64,000 nucleotides of DNA, from contig NZ_AQVB01000001.1 of the NCBI RefSeq assembly GCF_000372065.1, positions 257,375-321,374 on the forward strand, read 5' to 3'. Position numbers and translations under genes: made by a program. The notes beneath the pieces are model-generated. The model was not told the origin of the DNA, made no database searches, and worked only from the letters and a program-made list of their open reading frames with translations. Within the stretch, counting starts at the first letter, position 1, and each line of letters begins with the position of its first letter. Below are positions 8,612 through 16,678 of this stretch, piece by piece. The DNA is from Oligella urethralis DSM 7531. Lineage in GTDB: Bacteria > Pseudomonadota > Gammaproteobacteria > Burkholderiales > Burkholderiaceae_B.

Positions 8612-10873
8612 ATGAAGTTCCGTTTTCCTATTGTAATTATTGACGAGGACTTTCGTTCTGACAGTGCGTCTGGTTTTGGTATCCGTGCTTTGGCGGATGC
8701 GATTGAGGAAGCAGGAATGGAGGTGTTACCGGTGACCAGCTACGGTGATTTAACCTCTTTTGTGCAGCAACAAAGTCGCGCCAGTGCCTTTATTTTATCG
8801 ATTGATGATGAGGAGTTCGATTCGGATTCACCTGAAGAGGTGGCCAGTGCGATTCGTCAGTTGCGCGGATTTATTGCCGAGTTACGCTTCCGCAACGATG
8901 AAATTCCGATTTATTTGCATGGGGAAACGCGTACCAGTGAGCATTTGCCAAATGATATTTTGCGTGAGTTGCACGGTTTTATTCATATGTTTGAGGATAC
9001 ACCGGAGTTCGTGGCGCGACATATTATTCATGAGGCTAAAAAGTACTTAGACACCCTAGCGCCGCCATTTTTCCGCGCCCTGGTGAATTATGCGCAGGAC
9101 GGTTCTTATTCTTGGCATTGCCCAGGACATTCGGGTGGGGTGGCCTTTTTAAAAAGCCCGGTGGGGCAAATGTTTCACCAGTTCTTTGGTGAAAATATGC
9201 TGCGCGCCGATGTCTGTAATGCGGTGGAAGAGTTAGGTCAGTTATTAGATCACACTGGTCCTGTCGCCGAGTCAGAGCGTAATGCAGCGCGTATTTTTAA
9301 AGCCGATCACTGCTACTTTGTGACCAACGGTACCTCAACCTCCAATAAAATCGTTTGGCACGGTACGGTGGCCGAGGGCGACATTGTGGTGGTGGATCGT
9401 AACTGTCATAAATCGATTTTGCATGCCATTACCATGACCGGGGCGATTCCCGTGTTTTTACGTCCAACCCGTAACCATCTGGGCATTATCGGTCCAATTC
9501 CATTATCTGAGTTTGAGCCAGCCAGTATTGCAGCCAAGATCGCAGCTAACCCTTTTGCGCGTGAGGCATTAAATAAAAAGCCACGGATTTTGACGCTGAC
9601 ACAGGGGACCTATGACGGTATTTTGTATAACGTCGAAATGATTAAGGAAAAGCTTGGTAGCACCATTGATAATCTGCACTTTGATGAGGCATGGTTGCCG
9701 CACGCATCTTTCCACGACTTTTATGAAAATATGCATGCCATCGGTGAGAACCGCCCGCGGCCACAGGAGCCCTTAATTTTTGCAACCCACTCGACGCATA
9801 AACTCTTAGCCGGTTTGTCGCAAGCCTCACAGATTGTGGTGCAAGAATCCGAAACGCGTCAATTGGATCGTAATATTTTTAACGAAGCCTTTTTAATGCA
9901 TACCTCCACCTCACCGCAATACGCCATCATCGCCTCTTGTGATGTGGCGGCGCAAATGATGGAGCCGCCGGGTGGCACGGCCTTGGTCGAGGAAAGTATT
10001 CGCGAATCCATGGACTTCCGTCGCGCCATGCGCAAGGTCGCTTCCGATTATGGTAAGGACGAATGGTGGTTTAAGGTGTGGGGGCCGCCACGTTTAGTGC
10101 ATGATGATATTGGGGAGCAGGAGGATTGGTTGCTGGAGCCGGATGATGAATGGCACGGTTTTGCCAATATCAGTGAGGGCTTTACCATGCTGGATCCGAT
10201 TAAGGCGACCATAATTACCCCAGGCCTGGAGATTTCCGGTGAGTTCGGTGAACGGGGGATCCCAGCAGGACTGGTCAGTAAGTATTTGGCAGAGCATGGT
10301 ATTGTGGTAGAGAAAACTGGTTTATATAGTTTCTTTATTATGTTTACCATCGGTATTACCAAGGGTCGTTGGAATACCTTAGTGACTGCCTTGCAGCAGT
10401 TTAAGGATGATTATGATCGTAATCAGCCTTTATGGCGTTGTATGCCTGATTTTGTTAAGCAGTATCCACGCTATGAAAAAATGGGTTTGGGTGATTTATG
10501 TCAACTAGCGCATGAAGCGTACCGCCGTCATGATCTGGCACGTATTACGACCGAGGTCTACTTAAGTGAGATGGAGGCTGCACTACGTCCAGCCGATGCC
10601 TTTAATAAGATGACGCGCCGTGAAATTGAACGGGTAGATATTGATGCGCTTGAGGGACGTATTACGGCGGTATTATTAACACCGTACCCGCCGGGTATTC
10701 CCTTGTTGATTCCGGGCGAACGTTTTAATCGCACCATTGTGGAGTACTTGCAGTTTGCCTGCGAGTTTAATGCATCTTTCCCGGGCTTTGAGACCATTGT
10801 GCACGGTTTAAGCATGGAGCAACGTGAGGACGGCAGCATTCGTTACTACGTTGATTGCTTAGTGGATAAGTGA
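8612..10873 (+). CDS. PLP-dependent arginine/lysine/ornithine decarboxylase
   Basis: Fold-type I PLP decarboxylase of the large Orn/Lys/Arg family, which releases CO2 from a basic amino acid to give agmatine, cadaverine or putrescine. The domains appear in order: an N-terminal response-regulator-like wing (residues 1-130, starting 'PIVIIDEDFRSDSASG'), the major PLP domain and a C-terminal domain. The cofactor lysine lies in 'ATHSTHKLL' (about residue 396), with 'HFDEAWLPH' just before it as the PLP-ring aspartate region. The 753-residue length matches the bacterial biodegradative/inducible group. Substrate cannot be settled by eye; arginine is the usual annotation for Burkholderiales homologues beside dcd. 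The gene ends 12 bases before the next start, so the two are probably one operon. Confidence 0.9.
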   Translation: MKFRFPIVIIDEDFRSDSASGFGIRALADAIEEAGMEVLPVTSYGDLTSFVQQQSRASAFILSIDDEEFDSDSPEEVASAIRQLRGFIAELRFRNDEIPIYLHGETRTSEHLPNDILRELHGFIHMFEDTPEFVARHIIHEAKKYLDTLAPPFFRALVNYAQDGSYSWHCPGHSGGVAFLKSPVGQMFHQFFGENMLRADVCNAVEELGQLLDHTGPVAESERNAARIFKADHCYFVTNGTSTSNKIVWHGTVAEGDIVVVDRNCHKSILHAITMTGAIPVFLRPTRNHLGIIGPIPLSEFEPASIAAKIAANPFAREALNKKPRILTLTQGTYDGILYNVEMIKEKLGSTIDNLHFDEAWLPHASFHDFYENMHAIGENRPRPQEPLIFATHSTHKLLAGLSQASQIVVQESETRQLDRNIFNEAFLMHTSTSPQYAIIASCDVAAQMMEPPGGTALVEESIRESMDFRRAMRKVASDYGKDEWWFKVWGPPRLVHDDIGEQEDWLLEPDDEWHGFANISEGFTMLDPIKATIITPGLEISGEFGERGIPAGLVSKYLAEHGIVVEKTGLYSFFIMFTIGITKGRWNTLVTALQQFKDDYDRNQPLWRCMPDFVKQYPRYEKMGLGDLCQLAHEAYRRHDLARITTEVYLSEMEAALRPADAFNKMTRREIERVDIDALEGRITAVLLTPYPPGIPLLIPGERFNRTIVEYLQFACEFNASFPGFETIVHGLSMEQREDGSIRYYVDCLVDK

Positions 10874-10884
10874 TTGGCCTAGGT

Positions 10885-12156
10885 ATGAGTAGGTCAAAGG
10901 TAGCGTCCAATACGCATAGTGATGTGATTATTATCGGCGCAGGGGCGGCAGGCATGATGTGTGCGGCCCGTGCTGCGGCAGCTGGATTATCGGTGCAGTT
11001 ACTCGACCATGCACAAAAGTTAGGTGAAAAAATCCGCATTTCTGGGGGTGGTCGTTGTAACTTTACTAATCTCGGCGCCAGCTGGGAAAATTATGTCTCG
11101 CAAAACCCGCGCTTTGCACGCTATGCCTTAACTTACTATCGGCCGAGTGATTTTCTGGCCTTGTTGGAACGTTATCAAATCCCTTGGCATGAGAAGCATA
11201 AGGGTCAGCTGTTTTGTGATCATTCGGCGCAAGACATTATTGATTTATTGAAAAATGAATGTGATGTGGCCGGTGTCCGTTGGCGTATGCCTTGTGCGGT
11301 TGAGGGCGTGGAGCGTATGGCGTCAGCTGGGGCGGCGCCGATGTATAGGCTGCAAACCACGGCGGGCGTGTTAAGCGCAGAAAAATTGGTGGTGGCCACG
11401 GGTGGCATGGCGATCCCGCTGCTGGGGGCGACTGACTTTGGCTTAAGCTTGGCACGTCAATTCGGTCTCAAAGTCGTGGAACCACGACCTGCCTTAGTGC
11501 CTTTGCTATTTCAGGCAGAGCAATGGCAAAGGTTTTCTGAGCTTTCAGGCATCTCATTGGAGGTGCTGATTGCGAATGGGCAGGGCAAAAAAGCGCAGCG
11601 CTTTGTGGAGGACGTGCTCTTTACCCATCGCGGTTTATCAGGTCCGGGGGTCTTGCAAATTTCTTCTTACTGGGATGGGCAGTCACCGATTTATTTAAAT
11701 TTAAACCATCAAAGTAATAACGAGGATTGGCTATTAGAGGAAAAGCGTCGTAGCAAACAACAGTTATTGACGCTGTTAAGTACGATTTGGCCTAAACGCT
11801 TGGCTCAATTATGGCCACAGCAGCTAGGCTTTAAAACGGATATACGGCTGGCGGAAGTGGCTGATAAGCGCCTGCGTGAACTCGCCTATGCGATAGAAAA
11901 CTGGTCGCTTAAGCCAAGTGCTACGGCAGGCTATAAAAAAGCCGAGGCGATGCGTGGCGGTGTTTCCACCGAGGCCTTAAACCAAAAAACGATGGAGGCC
12001 AAGGCGGTAGCGGGGCTCTACTTTATCGGCGAGGTGGTTGATATCACCGGTTGGCTAGGTGGCTATAACTTCCAGTGGGCATGGTCCAGCGCTGTGGTCT
12101 GTGCCGATGCCATGGCGGCCACTCTGTCAATGGTAAGTGGCCTTGCCCATGCTTAG
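10885..12156 (+). CDS. NAD(P)/FAD-dependent oxidoreductase, HI0933/BaiN family
   Basis: Flavoprotein of the HI0933 (YhiN/BaiN-like) family. Members bind FAD and are mostly of unproven reaction; BaiN itself reduces bile-acid intermediates in gut clostridia, which is not expected here. The N-terminus shows the dinucleotide-binding motif 'VIIIGAGAAGMMCAARAA'. The family signature 'KIRISGGGRCNFTN' follows, and the C-terminus has 'EVVDITGWLGGYNFQWAWSSA'. I prefer the ATG at 10885, which gives 423 residues; an in-frame GTG at 10870 overlaps the upstream stop. Function is known only at family level. Confidence 0.9.
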   Translation: MSRSKVASNTHSDVIIIGAGAAGMMCAARAAAAGLSVQLLDHAQKLGEKIRISGGGRCNFTNLGASWENYVSQNPRFARYALTYYRPSDFLALLERYQIPWHEKHKGQLFCDHSAQDIIDLLKNECDVAGVRWRMPCAVEGVERMASAGAAPMYRLQTTAGVLSAEKLVVATGGMAIPLLGATDFGLSLARQFGLKVVEPRPALVPLLFQAEQWQRFSELSGISLEVLIANGQGKKAQRFVEDVLFTHRGLSGPGVLQISSYWDGQSPIYLNLNHQSNNEDWLLEEKRRSKQQLLTLLSTIWPKRLAQLWPQQLGFKTDIRLAEVADKRLRELAYAIENWSLKPSATAGYKKAEAMRGGVSTEALNQKTMEAKAVAGLYFIGEVVDITGWLGGYNFQWAWSSAVVCADAMAATLSMVSGLAHA

Positions 12157-12185
12157 CGCGGCGCTAGTGGTGGTCTCGCTGTAGA

Positions 12186-12527
12186 TTAATCGCTAAAGTC
12201 AATGGCCGAGAGGCGCTTACCTAAGATCACCATCTCGCGACCACTGGGACTGTAGCCTGTGACTCTAAAGCCCTCTTCCGTTTTTTCACCACTTAGAGAG
12301 AGCTCAAAATCCCTTTCGGTAAAGCCGAAAAAATCACTTTCATCGCTGGCGCTATACGAGCGGAAGCGAAGACTGGCAACGACATTGCCACCAGCAGTCT
12401 CGGTAGTAATAGTACCTGAGTATAAAAACTCATCATCACCACCACGAATACGATTATCTTCGATGACCGTAATACCTGCCTTTGCGGTTGAGCCCTCAAC
12501 CAATGTTGCGTAGAAACCGTTATCCAT
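12186..12527 (-). CDS. Small GrlR-like beta-barrel protein (hypothetical regulator)
   Basis: A 113-residue protein with a clear Shine-Dalgarno (AAGGAG) upstream of its ATG. The sequence pattern resembles GrlR-family proteins, small lipocalin-like regulators first described in the LEE type III secretion locus. It has an opening 'NGFYATLVEG', then 'IRGGDDEFLYSGTI', a beta-strand rich middle, 'DFELSLSG', and a closing strand 'MVILGKRL'. No secretion genes lie nearby, so a regulatory role in secretion is not implied. It is convergent with the flavoprotein gene and stands alone. The family call is a pattern judgement from memory, not a profile match. Confidence 0.6.
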   Translation of the reverse strand: MDNGFYATLVEGSTAKAGITVIEDNRIRGGDDEFLYSGTITTETAGGNVVASLRFRSYSASDESDFFGFTERDFELSLSGEKTEEGFRVTGYSPSGREMVILGKRLSAIDFSD

Positions 12528-12644
12528 TAAATCACTCCTTGATCCTCAGTGATTAGGGCAGAACCCCAAAATACACGCTAAAAGTGTAAGCGTTGATCGT
12601 TACATTTTTATTAAATGTATGAATTGCTTAGTTACGATAACAGA

Positions 12645-12666
12645 AAATTATGAATTGTCATAATTT
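12645..12666. promoter_or_regulatory. Perfect 9-4-9 palindrome, candidate operator
   Basis: AAATTATGA, then ATTG, then TCATAATTT. The arms are perfectly complementary over 9 bases. It lies about 120 bases upstream of the GrlR-like start and about 240 bases upstream of gcvH, in a divergent intergenic region. This looks more like a dimeric regulator site than a terminator because no T-run follows on either side beyond the arm. Confidence 0.5.
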
Positions 12667-12751
12667 AAATGTATTTATTTGTGATCAAAATCTGTCTTTG
12701 CTATGGCTTTAGCGCTTATTTTCTGTTAATTATTTTAAATATCAGCAAGGG

Positions 12752-12812
12752 CGTGGCAGCTAATCAATGGCTGTGTTGATTTGATGTGCAGTCCTTGAAA
12801 AGGAATGCCACG
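12752..12812 (+). ncRNA. Candidate structured leader RNA upstream of gcvH (three-way junction)
   Basis: Closing helix CGTGGCA / TGCCACG (7 bp) encloses two small hairpins, ATCAA/TTGAT and TCCTT-GAA-AAGGA, giving a compact 61-base three-way junction. A weak promoter-like segment ends just upstream. No known riboswitch class is recognised. The structure is an eye-made fold and could be chance. Confidence 0.3.
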
Positions 12813-12860
12813 AAGCGGCCGAATTGCTTTAAAATCCCTTGTTAGATTGTTTGAATGTTA

Positions 12861-12888
12861 AGCGTCCATGGACTAAGCCTTGGACGCT
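12861..12888 (+). promoter_or_regulatory. Hairpin just upstream of the gcvH ribosome binding site
   Basis: Perfect 8-bp stem AGCGTCCA / TGGACGCT with a 12-base loop, ending 8 bases before the AAGGAG ribosome binding site at 12897-12902. Its position suggests a role in translation or mRNA stability rather than termination, as no T-run follows. Confidence 0.5.
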
Positions 12889-12907
12889 ACGTTGTTAAGG
12901 AGAAATT

Positions 12908-13282
12908 ATGTCTTTACCTAATGATCGTAAATACCTGCCAACGCATGAGTGGATTAAGGCAGAGGGTGATGCTTATATTGTAGGCATCACCGACCATGCA
13001 CAAGAGCAATTAGGTGATATCGTCTTTGTTGGTGAAGTGGAAGTGGGTAAAAAGCTCGCGGCTAAGGAAGTGGCTGCGGTAGTAGAATCGGTTAAAGCCG
13101 CCTCAGATATTTATGCGCCGGTAGCGGGTGAAATTATTGAGTTTAACGAGGCCTTAGATGCTGAGCCAAATTTAATCAATGATGACGCATATGGCCATTG
13201 GATTTTCAAAATGAAGGTGGATAATCCTGATGATCTGGATGGCCTTTTAGATGGGGCAGCGTACCTTACTGAGCGTGAATAA
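12908..13282 (+). CDS. gcvH: Glycine cleavage system H protein
   Basis: Lipoyl-carrying H protein that shuttles the aminomethyl group between the P, T and L proteins during glycine breakdown. The 124-residue length is standard. The lipoylation site is the lysine in 'VESVKAASD' (about residue 61), and the N-terminal 'YLPTHEWI' is typical. Unusually, neither gcvT nor gcvP is adjacent; the next gene is dadA, nearly 300 bases downstream. It has a strong Shine-Dalgarno (AAGGAG) and a foldable leader. H protein can also act as a lipoyl donor for other enzymes, which could explain a stand-alone copy; that is inference. Confidence 0.96.
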   Translation: MSLPNDRKYLPTHEWIKAEGDAYIVGITDHAQEQLGDIVFVGEVEVGKKLAAKEVAAVVESVKAASDIYAPVAGEIIEFNEALDAEPNLINDDAYGHWIFKMKVDNPDDLDGLLDGAAYLTERE

Positions 13283-13346
13283 AAGCACGTCCACAGGGTT
13301 TAATCGCAGCCTGCTGGGTGTGCTGCAACGCCATAGGATACGTGCC

Positions 13347-13375
13347 TTGCCAAGCATGCGCGCGAGCATTATACT
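13347..13375 (+). promoter_or_regulatory. Sigma-70-type promoter of dadA
   Basis: TTGCCA, a 17-base spacer and TATACT. Both hexamers are close to consensus. It implies transcription start near 13382 and a leader of about 190 bases before dadA. Confidence 0.65.
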
Positions 13376-13573
13376 TTGCTAGTTACAGACCGTTACTTGA
13401 AACTCGCATCAGCTTTCGCACAACGATTTGTTGATCGTGGGCTTTGGTGTGCGTGTCTTTAGCAAGGTTTTGCGTACTGCAAGTACTTGCTGATGGCTTA
13501 GGCACACGGTCAGCGTAACGTCGTTTATACAGCTTTGCCGGTAGCGGCAGAAAAAGACATTAGGAGTCAATCA

Positions 13574-14827
13574 ATGCATGTGATAGTGTTAGGTGCTGGT
13601 GTTATTGGTACCACCACCGCGTATTATTTAGCTCGTGAGGGTTTTAAAGTAACCGTTATTGAGCGCTTATCACAGGTGGCTCACGAGGCCAGCTATGCAA
13701 ATGCGGGACAAATCTCGCCGGGTTACTCAACCCCTTGGGCCGCCCCTGGGGTTCCTTTAAAAGCCCTTAAGTGGCTGATGGAAGAGCATGCGCCCTTAGC
13801 CATTAAGCCGACCTTGGATATGAGTCAGTATCGCTTTATGTGGCAAATGCTGATGCATTGTAATGCCAAGGATTATGCGATTAATAAGGAGCGCTTAGTA
13901 CGGATTTCAGAATATAGTCGTGACGTGATGGATAAGCTACGTCAAGAAATTGATATTCACTTTGATGAGCGCCAACTAGGCACCTTGCAGCTGTTCCGTA
14001 CGCAAAAGCAGGTCGATGCGGCAGCCAAGGATATTGAAGTGCTACGGGAAATGGGCGTCGCCTATGAGCTCCTGGATACGCAGGGTGTGGCACGGGTGGA
14101 GCCTGCCTTGGCCAAGGTATCACACAAGATTGCCGGCGGTTTACGACTGCCCGGTGACCAAACGGGTGATTGCTTGAAATTTACCACGAAATTAGCAGAA
14201 AAAGCCAAGGAGCTCGGCGTCGAATTTCGCTTTGAGCAAAAATTAGAGCGTTTTGAATTAGAACGTGGTGCCATCAAGGGCGTGATTATTAATGGCAAAA
14301 AGGAAACGGCAGATCACTATGTGGTTTGCTTAGGTTCTTTTACACCACAGTTTATTAAGCCATTAGGTTTAAATGCGCCGATCTACCCGATGAAGGGCTA
14401 CTCAATCACCGTACCTATCACCAATCCTGAAATGGCGCCGGTATCTACGGTATTGGATGAAACCTATAAAGTTGCGGTCACCCGCTTTGATGATCGCATC
14501 CGTATCGGTGGTATGGCTGAATTACGTGGTTTTGATTACAGCCTCAATCCGAAGCGTGAAGCCACCTTAAGAATGATTTGCCAGGATCTCTATCCTGAAG
14601 GCGGTGACTTAAGTGGTGACGTCTCGTTCTGGACAGGTTTAAGACCCAAAACCCCTGACTGCACACCGATCATTGGTAAAACGAAGTATCCTAATCTCTT
14701 TATTAATGCCGGTCACGGTACCTTAGGTTGGACCATGGCCTGCGGTTCGGCCCAGTTATCAGCGCATTTACTGGCTAATAAAACGCCAGAAATCAGTATT
14801 CAGGGCTTAGATATTTCGCGTTATTAA
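13574..14827 (+). CDS. dadA: D-amino acid dehydrogenase small subunit
   Basis: FAD-dependent, membrane-associated dehydrogenase that oxidises D-amino acids (classically D-alanine) to 2-oxo acids and passes electrons to the respiratory chain. The N-terminal FAD-binding motif is '[18 protein letters not shown]'. The family's '[20 protein letters not shown]' segment follows, and the C-terminus has '[22 protein letters not shown]'. The ATG at 13574, with a TAGGAG ribosome binding site, gives 417 residues, close to E. coli DadA at 432; a longer GTG-type start 39 bases upstream is unlikely. The alanine racemase usually paired with it (dadX) is absent here. A YkvI-type transporter follows after a hairpin. 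Confidence 0.95.
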   Translation: MHVIVLGAGVIGTTTAYYLAREGFKVTVIERLSQVAHEASYANAGQISPGYSTPWAAPGVPLKALKWLMEEHAPLAIKPTLDMSQYRFMWQMLMHCNAKDYAINKERLVRISEYSRDVMDKLRQEIDIHFDERQLGTLQLFRTQKQVDAAAKDIEVLREMGVAYELLDTQGVARVEPALAKVSHKIAGGLRLPGDQTGDCLKFTTKLAEKAKELGVEFRFEQKLERFELERGAIKGVIINGKKETADHYVVCLGSFTPQFIKPLGLNAPIYPMKGYSITVPITNPEMAPVSTVLDETYKVAVTRFDDRIRIGGMAELRGFDYSLNPKREATLRMICQDLYPEGGDLSGDVSFWTGLRPKTPDCTPIIGKTKYPNLFINAGHGTLGWTMACGSAQLSAHLLANKTPEISIQGLDISRY

Positions 14828-14848
14828 GTTTTTTTATATTGTTTATGA

Positions 14849-14874
14849 AACCCCTTGTGTGAGCACAAGGGGTT
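14849..14874 (+). terminator. Strong hairpin after dadA
   Basis: Perfect 11-bp stem (AACCCCTTGTG / CACAAGGGGTT) with a 4-base loop. The following bases are not T-rich, so termination may be partial. Confidence 0.55.
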
Positions 14875-14929
14875 AGCTTAGGTTGCACAAAAAATCCATA
14901 CGTGGATAGGAGATAGATAGGAGATCCAT

Positions 14930-15997
14930 ATGAAACAGAAGTTTTTAATTGCGATGGCGTATATGTCGGTCGTTATTGGTGGTGGTTTTGCCTCGGGTCG
15001 TGAGGTGATTGAGTTCTTTACCGGCTATGGGGCTTGGGGTATAGGTGGTTCATTGGTAGCGGCCTTTTTATTTGCCTTTGTCGGTATGCAAATTGCTCAG
15101 ATCAGTTCCAGAATGCAGGCTAAATCACATCATCAGGTGTTGGCTCGTTTATTCGGTAGTACCGGCGGTGCCTTAGTGGATTATTTATTGATATTTTTCC
15201 TCTTTGGCGTTGGCGTGATTATGTTGGCAGGGGCAGGTTCCACCTTTGCGCAGCAGTTCGGTTGGGATAGGTTGACGGGCTCAATTGTGATGGCAGTCGT
15301 GGTTGTATTAACGCTATGTCTGAACCTGAAAAGCATCATTTATTTAATCAGTGCAGTGATTCCCTTTTTGTTACTGGTGATTTTATCGGTGATGGCTTAT
15401 GCTGTTTTTAATGGTACCTTCGATGTAGCAGCGCAAGACCTGCATGCCGAGCAATTTAGTGTGATTAACTTACTCGGTTGGGAGGTGCCTAGTTGGTTTA
15501 TGAGTGGCGTGCTCTATGCCGCTTTTAACGTGGGCGTGGGTTTCCCTATGTTAGCCGTGATTGGCGGTATGACCAAATCAGAAAGTGCTGCTGGTCAAGG
15601 GGGTATTTTAGGTGGTTTAGGCCTAGGTGTTTTAATCGTATTCCTCAATATCGCACTGTATCTTAATATTGATAAATTGCACGCGATTGAAGTGCCGACC
15701 CTCTTACTTTCTTCTCAAATGCACCCGCTGTTAGGCTACGTTACCGTGGCTGCGCTGTTTGCGATGATTTACAGTACGGCGGTGGGCATGTTCTTTGCTT
15801 TCGCCTCACGCTGGGCTGCTCCTAATAGCAGTAAATTCCGTGTGATCGCAGTGCTAAGTACTGTGGTTGGGGTGGTTTTAAGTCAGTTCGGCTTTGGTAG
15901 ATTAGTGGGTTCCGTGTATCCGCTGATGGGTGTACTGGGTGTCGTGATTATTATCGCGATTATGTGGTATTGGCTAAAGACCAGAAAAGCGGCTTAA
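14930..15997 (+). CDS. YkvI-family multi-pass membrane transporter
   Basis: A 355-residue hydrophobic protein with about ten or eleven membrane segments, of the YkvI family related to APC/branched-chain amino acid carriers. The N-terminus 'MAYMSVVIGGGFASGREV' shows the glycine-rich unwound first helix typical of amino acid transporters in this superfamily. Its place right after dadA suggests amino acid traffic, possibly D-amino acids or alanine, but substrate is unproven. The leader carries two copies of ATAGGAGAT (14906-14914 and 14917-14925), giving two possible ribosome binding sites; only the second is at normal spacing from the ATG. It is followed by a good terminator. Confidence 0.8.
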   Translation: MKQKFLIAMAYMSVVIGGGFASGREVIEFFTGYGAWGIGGSLVAAFLFAFVGMQIAQISSRMQAKSHHQVLARLFGSTGGALVDYLLIFFLFGVGVIMLAGAGSTFAQQFGWDRLTGSIVMAVVVVLTLCLNLKSIIYLISAVIPFLLLVILSVMAYAVFNGTFDVAAQDLHAEQFSVINLLGWEVPSWFMSGVLYAAFNVGVGFPMLAVIGGMTKSESAAGQGGILGGLGLGVLIVFLNIALYLNIDKLHAIEVPTLLLSSQMHPLLGYVTVAALFAMIYSTAVGMFFAFASRWAAPNSSKFRVIAVLSTVVGVVLSQFGFGRLVGSVYPLMGVLGVVIIIAIMWYWLKTRKAA

Positions 15998-16009
15998 GCT
16001 AAGCGTTAC

Positions 16010-16056
16010 AGGGACTGATGTAAAGCGATTGAAGCCATCAGTCCCTTTTCTTTTTT
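16010..16056 (+). terminator. Rho-independent terminator after the YkvI-family gene
   Basis: 10-bp stem GGGACTGATG / CATCAGTCCC, 15-base loop, then TTTTCTTTTTT. Confidence 0.9.
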
Positions 16057-16143
16057 AGGGGTGCTAAAGACGATGCGTTGGCGCTGAACGCATCGAGGCG
16101 TAATACGCTTGTCTACGCTGGCTTGATTGGTCGCCCAGGCGGC

Positions 16144-16644
16144 TTAGCTGGCGAGTAGACCCCTAAGCTCAGCTTTATTACTAATCACATCTGCCAAGGT
16201 ATATTGATTAAGCACATTTAAAAAGCTTTGCGTAGCCTCAAAAAAGATGCGTTTCAGTTGACAGCGTGGTGAAATCTTGCAGTGGCTCGCCGTTAGCTCA
16301 GTTGTTGCTAGCGCTTGCCCCTGGCGCTGTGGCCTAAAGAATAACTCCTTATCCAAGGGGGCAAAGCATTCGACCAGGTTAAAGTCCACCTCGGTCTGCT
16401 TAATCACCTCAGCTAAATTAATACTGGCGGGTGATTTAGCTAAGCGAATGCCGCCGTTACGACCACGGACACTTTCAATGTAGCCAATGGTCGCTAATTG
16501 GTGGATAATTTTTGTTAAGTGGTTTTGCGAGATCTCAAATTCCTCGGCAATATTTTTAATATTCAGCAATTTCTCTTGATCTTCTTGGATAGCCAAGAAG
16601 ATCAGACAGCGTAAAGCGTAATCACTATAGGTAGTTAAGCGCAT
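16144..16644 (-). CDS. nsrR: Rrf2-family nitric-oxide-sensing repressor NsrR with an enlarged cluster loop
   Basis: Rrf2-type winged-helix regulator carrying an NO-sensitive iron-sulfur cluster; NO damages the cluster and releases repression. The N-terminus 'MRLTTYSDYALRCLIFLA' and the wing 'GRNGGIRLAKSP' are typical of NsrR. Candidate cluster cysteines are C93, C122 and C128. The second and third have the usual five-residue spacing, but 28 residues separate the first two, against four in E. coli NsrR (C91, C96, C102 from memory). The C-terminal 'NQYTLADVI' again matches NsrR. It lies 34 bases downstream of nnrS on the same strand, so it is probably co-transcribed and self-regulated. Confidence 0.9.
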   Translation of the reverse strand: MRLTTYSDYALRCLIFLAIQEDQEKLLNIKNIAEEFEISQNHLTKIIHQLATIGYIESVRGRNGGIRLAKSPASINLAEVIKQTEVDFNLVECFAPLDKELFFRPQRQGQALATTELTASHCKISPRCQLKRIFFEATQSFLNVLNQYTLADVISNKAELRGLLAS

Positions 16645-16678
16645 CGTCTCAGCTTTTCTTTATTTAAAATTATGTAGA

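Larger units (their letters stand above)
12528..12907. other. AT-rich intergenic region between the GrlR-like gene and gcvH
   Basis: The 380-base gap holds no ORF I would defend. It contains a 22-base palindrome at 12645-12666, a weak promoter-like stretch near 12710-12740, a compact foldable segment at 12752-12812, and an 8-bp hairpin just before the gcvH ribosome binding site. No glycine riboswitch signature was seen. Confidence 0.7.

Noticed and set aside
12541-12907. Glycine riboswitch upstream of gcvH
   Set aside because: The conserved aptamer core words were not found; only a generic foldable segment is present.
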